This document shows, in pieces, positions 1 to 8,074 of a DNA stretch of 64,000 nt. Under the pieces are notes generated by a model that was not told the origin of the DNA, did no database searches, and saw only the letters and a program-made list of their open reading frames with translations. The DNA lies in contig DFGL01000039.1 in NCBI GenBank assembly GCA_002371215.1, positions 13,961 through 77,960 on the forward strand, in the 5' to 3' direction. This stretch comes from Ruminococcaceae bacterium UBA3751. GTDB taxonomy: Bacteria > Bacillota > Clostridia > Oscillospirales > Acutalibacteraceae. Both the position numbers and the translations under genes were made by a program. How positions within the stretch are numbered: position 1 is the first letter of the stretch; every line of letters starts with the position of its first letter.

Positions 1-1088
1 AAATCCGTTACGGCTATAACCTTAGCGCCGAACTCCTTTGCCCGATTCAGACAGGCGCAGGCATCTTTGTCGTCCGGTGTATCGGAGAGGATTATCAAAA
101 GCGTTTCTCTGTCAAAAACCGTAGGGGAAAGAACGAGCTCGCCTGAAATATGAGCAGAGCAGGGAATGTCTGTAAGCTGTTCAAGACTGTACGCTCCTGC
201 AGCCGCAGCGTTATAACAGCAGCCGCTTCCCGCAAGAATAATTCTCTGAGTTCTCTCTGCAAGCTTTCGTGAGAGCTTATAGCTTCCGAGCGTTATTTTT
301 GAGCTGTCGCTCAGTAAGGAAAGAGTATTTTTCAGAGCAATGGGCAGGGCGTACAGACCGTCGCTCGGCAGTAAATTCATATTGTTTACAAAGTCTTCGG
401 GCGGGGACAAAAACGGCTTTTTAATGCGCTTTAACCTGCAGTCAAATATGTGCGCGCGTTCCTTCGTTACCCTTGCGAATTCACCTTTTTCAAGAAGCTG
501 ATAACGGATTACGCCGTTTGTTACGGAGCTTATGCTGTTTGTTACGGAAACACCGCTTTCATACATACATATATAAAGCGGCATTTCTCCCGCGGCGCAG
601 TATATTGCCTCCTCGTCGGAATGAATAACGGCAAGCGACGGCGCTCCTTTCAGTAAATCTGAAACCTCCTTCAACTGCTTTATTCGCCCATCTTCATTCC
701 TTGTCAGGAGAAGGGAGAGAATAAGCTCGCCGTCATCTTTAATGAAAAGGTTAAGCGGAAGCTGACTTTTCAGCTCCTCGAAATTCTGTATATCTCCGTC
801 AGAGGCTACGGAAATATATTCATTGGCGGCGGGAACGAGGGCGGGATTTTCGAGGCTCCTGAAGTGGTTTTTACATTCTGAAAGCCCCGTGTAGCCCTCG
901 CTTTTTATCTTATCCGTTTTTGTTATCAACTGAGAGGGCGAGCCCTTAAGTCTGTAAGCGCTTATTCCGTTTTCGCCCTTTTCTGAAAAGCCGCAGAGCG
1001 CACTTCCGTTGCTTTCAAGCAAGCACAGACCTTTCAGTATTAAATCACGGCAGAGTTCGCTGCCCGTATATGCAAAAATTCCGCTCAT
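1..1088 (-). CDS. GlmS-like protein, degenerate, 3' end outside the window
   Basis: I translated this minus-strand frame by hand. About 362 codons are open and run off the window edge. The layout is that of glutamine-fructose-6-phosphate aminotransferase (GlmS): an N-terminal class II glutaminase domain (start MSGIFAYTG, end near HIFDCRLKRIKKP), then a SIS domain (ILAGSGCCYNAAAAGAYSLE). Two functional sites look lost. The catalytic Cys after the initiator Met is Ser (GlmS starts MCGI), and the SIS phosphosugar loop, normally SxSGET, reads LSDTPDD. The glutaminase HTRWATHG motif is also unrecognisable. The ATG lies 2 nt after the spoIIE stop, with an AAAGGAA ribosome site inside spoIIE, so the two are probably translationally coupled. 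It is probably not an active GlmS; a regulatory or structural paralogue is inference. The missing C-terminus limits the call. Confidence 0.75.
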   Translation of the reverse strand, partial: MSGIFAYTGSELCRDLILKGLCLLESNGSALCGFSEKGENGISAYRLKGSPSQLITKTDKIKSEGYTGLSECKNHFRSLENPALVPAANEYISVASDGDIQNFEELKSQLPLNLFIKDDGELILSLLLTRNEDGRIKQLKEVSDLLKGAPSLAVIHSDEEAIYCAAGEMPLYICMYESGVSVTNSISSVTNGVIRYQLLEKGEFARVTKERAHIFDCRLKRIKKPFLSPPEDFVNNMNLLPSDGLYALPIALKNTLSLLSDSSKITLGSYKLSRKLAERTQRIILAGSGCCYNAAAAGAYSLEQLTDIPCSAHISGELVLSPTVFDRETLLIILSDTPDDKDACACLNRAKEFGAKVIAVTD

Positions 1089-1090
1089 TG

Positions 1091-3211
1091 CTAAACATTC
1101 CTTTCAAGCTTTGCTGTTATTATGCTCATATCGTCAATTTTATTACCGTCGCAGATTTCAAGCGCCTTGCTAACTATGTATTCAGCAAGGTACTGCGGCT
1201 CAAAATCGTTTGCGGCTTTAAGCAGCGTTTCAAGTCTTTCGTCGCCTATATCGGTAATGCCGTCGCTCATAAGAACAACGGTATCGTCAAGCCTTAAAAC
1301 TGCGGTGCGGCGTGCGAATTCAATTCCGCGCAGTATCCCCGCAGGCATTGAACTGAGTTCACAGCGGGTAAGGTTTTCTCCCCTGATAATATAACTCGCG
1401 GGGGCGCCCGCCTTGAACAGCTCGCATTTACCCGTAAAAAGGTCAATGTTTGCTATGTCGAGCGTTGCAAGACTTTCGTCGTTGCTTTTAACAAGCAGAG
1501 CCGAATTAACTACCTTCAGTGCGCTGTCAAAGCCGAAGCCTGCGTTAAGGAGCTTTGAGAGAAGCCCCGCTCCCATTGCTCCGTCAAGCGCTGCCCGCGA
1601 GCCCTTTCCCATTCCGTCGCTGATAATCAGGATTGAATGGCCTTTGTTGTCATTTAGTATTTTTACCGTATCGCCGCATAACCTGCCCTCTGCGCTGTGC
1701 TGAGCAAAGCCGACGCTCAGCCTGTAATTCGGTTTTTCGGAAAAGGAGAGCATCGTCTCCTCTTTGAAATTGGTAATTTTACCCTTATCAAAGTATCTGT
1801 TACAGGCTTTTCCTATCTCCGCCGTCAGTTTTGGGTTGTTCAGCCCTGCGGACATTCCGTCGGTAAGAATTTCAACCCTCATTCTGCCGAATTTATCCTC
1901 AATCGCGGAGATGTTCAGAGGATATATTTCGTATTCTCCGAGAACGCGGCGAATTTTAACCGAGGCGGAGGAATCAAAAATTTCCGCCTCGTCAAATTCA
2001 AACGCCAAATCCTCCAGCATTCCTGAAATTGAGGAAAACTGGTCAGAGGCAACGCGCCTTATCTGGTTCGTTTTTTCAAGAATTATTTCCCGACGGATGT
2101 ACTCGCTTTCACTGATTTCGTTTTTCTTCAGCTCGTTTTCGCGGCGGGTCATATCGTTGATTTTTTCCCTTACCTGTTCAACGCTTTCGCTTATAGCCGC
2201 CATTGCGGTTGACGCAAAGCGGAGCTTGAGAACAAGGCTCTGCCTCAGTGCTCCGTCCGGCGAGGCGTCGCGTCCTGAGTCGCTCAGCCTGTCCAGTTTT
2301 GAAATAACAGGTTGCGGCAAAAGAATAAAAATCGCCGCCGCCACAGCGCAGCCGATAAAAAACGGGAGTGAAAAACCGTTATTTGCAACTATTGAGAAAA
2401 ATGCGGCGCTTATTGTAAACGACATACCTATTCCCGCGCGTGACAGCGGAATAAATAACGCCCCTACCGCTGAAGAAAACGCAAGCGCGCCAACCGTAAA
2501 GAATGCTTCGCTGTTACTTAAACCTATAGCAAAGCCGAAGGAGAGCGCAAGGATAATTCCCCAGCGCTCGCCGAGAAATCTTATTCCGCAGAGAATCAGT
2601 AAAGCCGAAACCGTAACGGCAGGGGATATAAAGCTGATTTTCAGTGCGGATAAATTCATCATCAGTATTGAAAGGGAAAGGGTGATGCAGGTTAAATCCG
2701 AAACGGGAAGCGCCCTGAAACGCAGCCGTCTGTAATCCGAATGAAGAGCCCTGTAAAAGAAATACGCACCTCCGCCCGATAGTATTGCTTCGCCGAGGGT
2801 AAGCACGTATGCCGAAAACACGACTCCCGTTTTTATGTTGAGCGCAACGCCCGTAATAAAGCAGGCGGAAAAAGCAACTCCAACCGAAAAGGCGGGGCGG
2901 AAGCCGAGCTCAAAGGCGGCTGAGGCAAGCGCTCCTATTGCGGCTATGGTTACTGCGCTTATGTAACGGGCTGTGTTTTCGTCAATTCCGGAGGCAAGAC
3001 AGCCGAAAACCGCCCCGAGCGCCGTGTAGCCGAAGTATCTCTTTTTGCACACGGCAGTTATTGAAATTCCGAAGGGGTGCAGTTCGCCGAGTACGCTCCC
3101 CGTACTCATCATAAAGCCCAAAGCAAGATATGCCGCCGCTTTCAGCAGGTGGCTGTTTCTTTTGCTGAAGGCTGCGTGTTTTGTCGTTTTAATTTTTTCT
3201 TTCAGCGCCAT
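1091..3211 (-). CDS. spoIIE: Stage II sporulation protein E, membrane PP2C-type phosphatase
   Basis: The protein has 706 residues (B. subtilis SpoIIE has about 827). The N-terminal ~300 residues are a chain of hydrophobic segments, followed by a charged middle region with coiled-coil character (about 340-400) and a C-terminal PP2C/SpoIIE phosphatase domain. The domain carries the metal-binding signatures ISDGMGKGSRAALDGA and VVLMSDGITDIGDE and ends near residue 706. SpoIIE dephosphorylates SpoIIAA at the asymmetric septum and so releases sigma-F in the forespore; it also interacts with the division machinery. The ATG has an upstream GGAG (ACGGAGAATAAAAAATG). It is divergent from the GH3 gene and directly upstream of the GlmS-like gene. 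Its presence points to an endospore-forming lineage. Confidence 0.9.
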   Translation of the reverse strand: MALKEKIKTTKHAAFSKRNSHLLKAAAYLALGFMMSTGSVLGELHPFGISITAVCKKRYFGYTALGAVFGCLASGIDENTARYISAVTIAAIGALASAAFELGFRPAFSVGVAFSACFITGVALNIKTGVVFSAYVLTLGEAILSGGGAYFFYRALHSDYRRLRFRALPVSDLTCITLSLSILMMNLSALKISFISPAVTVSALLILCGIRFLGERWGIILALSFGFAIGLSNSEAFFTVGALAFSSAVGALFIPLSRAGIGMSFTISAAFFSIVANNGFSLPFFIGCAVAAAIFILLPQPVISKLDRLSDSGRDASPDGALRQSLVLKLRFASTAMAAISESVEQVREKINDMTRRENELKKNEISESEYIRREIILEKTNQIRRVASDQFSSISGMLEDLAFEFDEAEIFDSSASVKIRRVLGEYEIYPLNISAIEDKFGRMRVEILTDGMSAGLNNPKLTAEIGKACNRYFDKGKITNFKEETMLSFSEKPNYRLSVGFAQHSAEGRLCGDTVKILNDNKGHSILIISDGMGKGSRAALDGAMGAGLLSKLLNAGFGFDSALKVVNSALLVKSNDESLATLDIANIDLFTGKCELFKAGAPASYIIRGENLTRCELSSMPAGILRGIEFARRTAVLRLDDTVVLMSDGITDIGDERLETLLKAANDFEPQYLAEYIVSKALEICDGNKIDDMSIITAKLERNV

Positions 3212-3313
3212 TTTTTATTCTCCGTAGTTTTGTTGTTAGTCAGCAAAGGAAATTATATACAATATAAAGCGCAGAATATGTCTTATTGTGGAGCAAAATA
3301 AAAAATATGAACA

Positions 3314-3342
3314 TTTACTTTTCTATATGAGTATGGTATACT
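3314..3342 (+). promoter_or_regulatory. Sigma-A-like promoter for the GH3 gene
   Basis: TTTACT (3314-3319), 17-bp spacer, TATACT (3337-3342), with a TG one base before the -10 (extended -10). It sits only about 19 bp before the chosen ATG, so the leader is very short. Confidence 0.55.
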
Positions 3343-3360
3343 TTTTTGGGGGTGATGATT

Positions 3361-5784
3361 ATGGATTTTAAAGTTTTATTTGACAATACGCTTTCAAATA
3401 TCGTTAACGCTGTAAGCGGCGTTGCTCAGGGCGAAACAAACAGAGAAAACGTTCCTAAAATAATAACCGAGGGAATGGCTCCCGTTGCGCGTCAGGCTGC
3501 GGCGGAGGGCGCGGTTCTTCTTGAAAATAACGGCGTTCTTCCCTTTAAAAAGGGAACTAAGCTCGCGCTTTTCGGCAGAAACTGTTATGACTATTTTTAC
3601 GTTGGCTACGGCTCGGGAGGAGACGTTAACCGACCTTATGAGGTAAGCCTTGCCGACGGTATTGACAACTGCGACTCGCTTGAACTTGACAAGGAGCTTG
3701 CAGATTACTATACAAACTGGAGCGCGGAGCATATTATTAACCACGGAGTTTGGGGGCACTGGCCGCTCAGATACCACGATATTGACTTTAGTGAACACGA
3801 GGATATTATTAAGGCTTCCTCCGAACACAGCGACGCGGCTGTTATAACTATCGGCAGAAGCGCGGGAGAGGACAGGGACAACGAACTGAGCGATGAAAGC
3901 TATTATCTTCATCCCGAGGAAAAATGTATTATCGAGCTTGTTAAAAAGCATTTCAACAAGGTTGTAATTCTCCTGAACGTCGGCGGAATTATGGATATGG
4001 CAGAGCTTAAAGGCTATGAGCCCGACGCGCTTATGTACGTTTGGCAGGGCGGAATGGAAAGCGGAAACGCTGTTGCCGATTTACTTTGCGGTAAGGTAAG
4101 CCCGAGCGGAAGGCTTACCGATACCGTTGCAGGAAAATACGAGGATTACCCTTCCTCTGAAAACTTCGGAAATAAGGATTATAACAACTACAAAGAGGAT
4201 ATTTACGTTGGCTACCGCTATTTTGAAACCTTTGCAAAGGATAAGGTTTTGTATCCCTTCGGCTTTGGACTTTCATACAGCAGCTTTGATATTAAACTCG
4301 TTAAGGCGGAGGCGGCAGAGGACGGAATTGAGTTTACGGTAAACGTTGAGAATACGGGCGACTGCGCAGCTAAAGAGGTTGTTCAGCTCTATCTTGAAAA
4401 ACCCGTAGGTGCGCTCGGAAATCCGTCAAGAGAGCTTGTTGCTTTCGGTAAAACGAAGGAACTTGCGGCGGGCGAAAAGGAAGAAATTCGGCTGTTTGTT
4501 GAAACTTATCAGCTCACCTCTTATGATGACTGCGGAGAAACGGGATACCTGTTTGCCTATGTGCTTGAGGAGGGAGAGTATAAATTCTACCTCGGAAGCA
4601 ACGTCCGCGACGCAGAGAAGGTATTTTCATATTATCAGGAGAAAACGGAACTTTTCTCACAGCATAAGCAGGCTGCAGCGCCTCAGCAGAGCCTTGAGAT
4701 TATATGCTGCCGCATAGAAAACGGCGAAAGGGCACTAAAAATTAAGAATTCCTCCGTTCAGAAATATGACCTCGGCGCAAGAATTATTCATAATCTTCCC
4801 GATGAAACTCCTCTGACGGGGGATAAGGGCATTAAGCTTTCCGATGTGAAAGACGGTAAGGCAACGCTTGATGAATTTGTTGCTCAGCTCAGCCCGACTG
4901 AGCTTGAGGCAATAAGCCGCGGCGACTATAATATGGACAGTCCTCTCGGCGCTAAGGGTAACGCAGGCGCTATCGGCGGCGTTCTTCAGTCGCTCAGAGA
5001 TAAGGGAGTCCCCGCCGTAATTACAACGGACGGTCCCTCGGGAATAAGGCTTCAGGCATCGTGCTCGCTCATTCCTATCGGAACTCTCCTTGCCTGCACG
5101 TTCAACACCCCTCTCGTTGAGGCGCTTTACTCCGTAATTGCAAAGGAAATGAAGGACCGCGGCAGCGATATTCTTCTCGCTCCCGGTATTAACATCCACC
5201 GCAGCCCGCTTTGCGGAAGAAATTTTGAATACTACAGCGAGGACCCGTTCCTTACCGGAATGATGGCCTCTGCAGCGGTTGACGGTATTCAGAGCGAGGG
5301 CGCGTCCGCCTGCCCGAAGCACTTTGCTGTTAACAGTCAGGAATTTAAGCGTACGGTATGCGATTCAAGACTTTCGGAACGCGCTTTAAGAGAGATTTAT
5401 CTCAAGGGCTTTGAAATCTGTATACGCCGCTCAAAACCGAAAAATATTATGACCTCTTATAATAAAATCAACGGCGTATGGGGACATTATAATTACGATA
5501 CCTGTACTACCATTCTCCGCGGCGAGTGGGGCTACGAGGGCAACGTTATGACGGACTGGTGGATGCAATCCTCAAAAAGCCCTGAATTTCCGAAGCTTCG
5601 CGACCAGGCTTACCGCGTAAGGGCGCAGGTTGACGTGTTTATGCCCGGCGGAAAACGCGTTAATAACGGCAAGCCCGACGGTACTCTTCTAAAAACCTAC
5701 GGCGAGGTTGATGGAATTACCTTAGGCGAGCTTCAGCGAACGGCAAAGAACGTTCTCAATATGGCTATGAAAACGAAGATGTAA
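3361..5784 (+). CDS. GH3 beta-glucosidase with swapped domain order
   Basis: A glycoside hydrolase family 3 protein of 807 residues whose halves are in reverse of the usual order. Residues ~35-270 are the GH3 C-terminal alpha/beta sandwich (AAAEGAVLLENNGVLPF, ALFGRN). Residues ~310-410 are an FnIII-like domain (VNVENTGDCAAKEVVQLYL). Residues ~500-800 are the TIM barrel normally at the N-terminus (TTDGPSGIR, ACPKHFAVNSQE, YNKINGVWG). The catalytic nucleophile is Asp732 in VMTDWW. No signal peptide is seen, so it is probably cytoplasmic and cleaves imported beta-glucosides. I chose the ATG at 3361 because GGGGGTGAT lies just upstream; a TTG 15 nt earlier is in frame but overlaps that ribosome site. 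The swapped order is known from some ruminal Clostridia enzymes (Ruminococcus, Butyrivibrio). Exact substrate is unknown. Confidence 0.9.
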   Translation: MDFKVLFDNTLSNIVNAVSGVAQGETNRENVPKIITEGMAPVARQAAAEGAVLLENNGVLPFKKGTKLALFGRNCYDYFYVGYGSGGDVNRPYEVSLADGIDNCDSLELDKELADYYTNWSAEHIINHGVWGHWPLRYHDIDFSEHEDIIKASSEHSDAAVITIGRSAGEDRDNELSDESYYLHPEEKCIIELVKKHFNKVVILLNVGGIMDMAELKGYEPDALMYVWQGGMESGNAVADLLCGKVSPSGRLTDTVAGKYEDYPSSENFGNKDYNNYKEDIYVGYRYFETFAKDKVLYPFGFGLSYSSFDIKLVKAEAAEDGIEFTVNVENTGDCAAKEVVQLYLEKPVGALGNPSRELVAFGKTKELAAGEKEEIRLFVETYQLTSYDDCGETGYLFAYVLEEGEYKFYLGSNVRDAEKVFSYYQEKTELFSQHKQAAAPQQSLEIICCRIENGERALKIKNSSVQKYDLGARIIHNLPDETPLTGDKGIKLSDVKDGKATLDEFVAQLSPTELEAISRGDYNMDSPLGAKGNAGAIGGVLQSLRDKGVPAVITTDGPSGIRLQASCSLIPIGTLLACTFNTPLVEALYSVIAKEMKDRGSDILLAPGINIHRSPLCGRNFEYYSEDPFLTGMMASAAVDGIQSEGASACPKHFAVNSQEFKRTVCDSRLSERALREIYLKGFEICIRRSKPKNIMTSYNKINGVWGHYNYDTCTTILRGEWGYEGNVMTDWWMQSSKSPEFPKLRDQAYRVRAQVDVFMPGGKRVNNGKPDGTLLKTYGEVDGITLGELQRTAKNVLNMAMKTKM

Positions 5785-5794
5785 TTATATTCTG

Positions 5795-5823
5795 TTGAAA
5801 AACTGTTTGTTTTATGCTATAAT
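5795..5823 (+). promoter_or_regulatory. Promoter for the rubredoxin gene
   Basis: TTGAAA (5795-5800), 17-bp spacer, TATAAT (5818-5823). It lies between the GH3 stop and the rubredoxin ATG, so rubredoxin can be transcribed on its own. Confidence 0.7.
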
Positions 5824-5853
5824 CAGTTTACTAATAATATGGAGGTAATATTT

Positions 5854-5985
5854 ATGAAATACGTTTGTAATGTATGCGGCTACGTGTACGATGAGGAAGC
5901 TGAAGGCACAAAGTTTGAAGATTTACCTGAGGATTGGGTTTGCCCTCTCTGCGGCGTAGGTAAGGATGACTTTTCAGCTGAATAA
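5854..5985 (+). CDS. Short rubredoxin
   Basis: A 43-residue ORF with a strong GGAGG site 8 nt before its ATG. It holds both rubredoxin knuckles: CNVCG (Cys5, Cys8) and CPLCG (Cys30, Cys33), with the aromatic and loop residues YVYDEEAEG and LPEDWVC. Rubredoxins bind one iron through four cysteines and carry single electrons, typically to oxygen- or peroxide-detoxifying enzymes in anaerobes. The protein lacks about nine residues of the usual loop between the two CxxC sites (standard length 52-54), as in the short Desulfovibrio desulfuricans type. It has its own promoter and terminator. No partner (rubrerythrin, NADH-rubredoxin reductase) is adjacent. Confidence 0.93.
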   Translation: MKYVCNVCGYVYDEEAEGTKFEDLPEDWVCPLCGVGKDDFSAE

Positions 5986-5993
5986 TTAAAAAA

Positions 5994-6032
5994 GGCTGTT
6001 TCGGGAATAATACCCGAGACAGCTGTTTTTTA
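5994..6032 (+). terminator. Intrinsic terminator after rubredoxin
   Basis: A 12-bp stem with two GU pairs (5994-6005 with 6013-6024), a 7-nt loop, then a GTTTTTT tract. Confidence 0.8.
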
Positions 6033-6176
6033 TTGGCGCTAACCGTTGACGCCAAAAAGGCTACGACTTGCGCGAGCAATTCAGATTCTTATTTAAAAAT
6101 CACAGCGAAACCGACAGTGTATTTTGTGAAGTTTACATAAAAGTTACAAAATTTACAAAAAAACTACAAAAAATAC

Positions 6177-6205
6177 TTGCATATCGGTTTTGTTTGATAT
6201 ATTAT
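6177..6205 (+). promoter_or_regulatory. Promoter of the ftsEX operon with A-tract upstream region
   Basis: TTGCAT (6177-6182), 17-bp spacer, TATTAT (6200-6205); a TATAAT at 6208-6213 is an alternative -10. Immediately upstream (about 6133-6176) are three ACAAAA-type A-tracts about one helical turn apart, like an UP element or curved DNA. Confidence 0.55.
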
Positions 6206-6266
6206 ATATATAATTAGGGCGAGCAGCCCCTTTAATAAATTATTATTGCAGGATAGGAGAAAAGCC

Positions 6267-7154
6267 GTGATAGAGTTTAAAGATGTTACAAAGGTTTACG
6301 AAAGTAACGGCACTAAAGCGCTTGACAACGTTAATATCAAGATTGACGACGGCGAATTTGTATTCGTTGTAGGTTCCTCAGGCGCGGGTAAGAGTACCTT
6401 TTTAAAACTCATTATGCATGAGGAAAAGCCTACCGAGGGCGAGGTTATCGTTAACGGTTATTCCTCAAAAACTCTTAAAAAGAGAAAGGTTCCGTATTAC
6501 AGAAGAACTATGGGAATAGTTTTCCAGGATTTCAGGATTATTCCCAAAATGACGGTTTACGATAACGTTGCGTTTGCAATGCGTGTTATAGGCGCAAAGG
6601 AAAAGGATATAAGAAAAAGAGTTCCGTATATATTAAACCTTGTAGGTTTATCCAAGAAAGCGCGCTCTATGCCGAACGAGTTATCGGGCGGCGAGGCTCA
6701 GCGTGTTTCCCTCGCAAGAGCTCTTGTCAATAATCCCGCCCTTATTATTGCGGACGAGCCTACGGGTAACGTTGACCCTGAGATGAGCCACGAAATAGTT
6801 GACCTTCTTACAAAGATTAATAATAACGGAACTACCGTTGTAATGGTAACTCATGAGCATGAGCTTGTTCGTTCCTTCCAGAGAAGAGTTATCGTTATTC
6901 AAAACGGCGAGGTTGTTTCCGATACTCCCGACCCGACCTATGCTCAGTTTAAAACCGAGAAAACGGAAGAGGTAACCGATATGTACTACTTTGAAGAAAG
7001 CGTACAGAATGAACAGGTTGCCGACGTATTTGAAAATATCGTTTCTTCCTCCGACGAGGAGGAGAGCGCTGAGGATGGGGAAATCTTAAAGGAAGAAGAG
7101 ATTTCCGAAGCCGAAGAAGCTGCCGGGGAAAACAAAGACGGAGGTGAGGAATAA
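6267..7154 (+). CDS. ftsE: Cell-division ATP-binding protein FtsE with acidic C-terminal tail
   Basis: An ABC ATPase of 295 residues: Walker A GSSGAGKST, Q-loop VFQDFR, signature LSGGEAQRVSLARAL, Walker B ALIIADEPTG and the switch-histidine region VMVTHEHE. FtsE pairs with membrane FtsX to couple ATP hydrolysis to activation of a periseptal peptidoglycan hydrolase. I chose the GTG at 6267 because TAGGAGA is 6 nt upstream; the frame remains open to a TTG 21 nt earlier without a ribosome site. The core ends near residue 225. The last ~70 residues are strongly acidic and low complexity (SSSDEEESAEDGE), unlike the ~228-residue standard FtsE. The stop overlaps the ftsX ATG by one base. Confidence 0.93.
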   Translation: MIEFKDVTKVYESNGTKALDNVNIKIDDGEFVFVVGSSGAGKSTFLKLIMHEEKPTEGEVIVNGYSSKTLKKRKVPYYRRTMGIVFQDFRIIPKMTVYDNVAFAMRVIGAKEKDIRKRVPYILNLVGLSKKARSMPNELSGGEAQRVSLARALVNNPALIIADEPTGNVDPEMSHEIVDLLTKINNNGTTVVMVTHEHELVRSFQRRVIVIQNGEVVSDTPDPTYAQFKTEKTEEVTDMYYFEESVQNEQVADVFENIVSSSDEEESAEDGEILKEEEISEAEEAAGENKDGGEE

Positions 7155-8074
7155 TGACAGCGTCAAGTTTAAGATACCTTATTAAAGAGGGACTGAAAAA
7201 TACATGGACAAACAGGATGATGTCATTCGCTTCTATCGCCGTTCTCCTGTGTTGCCTTGTTCTAATCGGTTCCGCTTCAATGATTTTCCTGAATATCAAT
7301 TCGGTTATTGACAGGATTGAGGATGAAAACGTTATTATGGTTTTCGTTGCCGATGAAACAACGGACGCTCAAATTGAAGAAATGGGCGCAAAGCTCAAGG
7401 GAATGAACAACATAGACAGCGTTGAATTTGTTCCGAAAGAAAAAGCGTGGGCTGACCAGCTTAAAACTATGGAGGACGCTCAGGCTCAGTTCTTTACCGA
7501 GGTAAGCTCCGATATTCCGCTTCCCGACGCATACAAGGTTACGGTTAAGGATTTAACGGGCTTTTCAAAAACCGTTAAAGAAATTAAAAAGCTTGACCAT
7601 ATTTACACTATCCGTCAGAATACCGACCTTGCGAAGAAACTTGATACAATCAGCCGCGGAATAAGCGTTATTGCAATTGTTATTATTGCCGTACTGTTTG
7701 CAATTTCGCTGTTTATTATCTCTAATACTATAAAACTTACGGTTTATTCACGCCGTCTTGAAATCAGCATTATGAAATCAGTCGGCGCAACCAACTCCTT
7801 TGTAAGACTTCCGTTCGTTGTTGAAGGATGTCTTATAGGCGTGCTTTCGGGCGCGCTGTCGCTCGGCGTTGTATGGCTTGCGTACGATTTTGCCATACAG
7901 CAATTCAATGATTTGTTTAAGGCAATTCAGATTACTCCGCTTAATTTTACAAATTATGCTTGGCAGATGCTCGGTATCTTTATTGCAATCGGTATCGTCA
8001 GCGGCGTAGGCGGTTCAGTAATAACGATGAGAAGATATTTAAATAAGGAAGGCAGTGAGATAAGTGCTATCTAA
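7154..8074 (+). CDS. ftsX: Cell-division membrane protein FtsX
   Basis: A protein of 306 residues with the FtsX plan: an N-terminal TM segment (~20-45), an extracellular domain (~50-165) that in other species binds the hydrolase coiled coil, then three C-terminal TM segments (~172-195, ~220-250, ~270-292) forming the permease-like FtsX domain (SRRLEISIMKSVGATNSFVR). It starts at the TAATG junction with ftsE and its end overlaps the next gene by 11 nt, so all three are translationally coupled. By analogy with FtsEX-PcsB/EnvC/RipC systems it transmits ATPase movement to the downstream-encoded M23 protein. Confidence 0.93.
   Translation: MTASSLRYLIKEGLKNTWTNRMMSFASIAVLLCCLVLIGSASMIFLNINSVIDRIEDENVIMVFVADETTDAQIEEMGAKLKGMNNIDSVEFVPKEKAWADQLKTMEDAQAQFFTEVSSDIPLPDAYKVTVKDLTGFSKTVKEIKKLDHIYTIRQNTDLAKKLDTISRGISVIAIVIIAVLFAISLFIISNTIKLTVYSRRLEISIMKSVGATNSFVRLPFVVEGCLIGVLSGALSLGVVWLAYDFAIQQFNDLFKAIQITPLNFTNYAWQMLGIFIAIGIVSGVGGSVITMRRYLNKEGSEISAI

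Noticed and set aside
1764..2735. 323-codon open frame on the plus strand inside spoIIE
   Set aside because: It is an antisense shadow of a strong SpoIIE reading frame; the translation is Ser/Arg-rich with no domain and no ribosome site.
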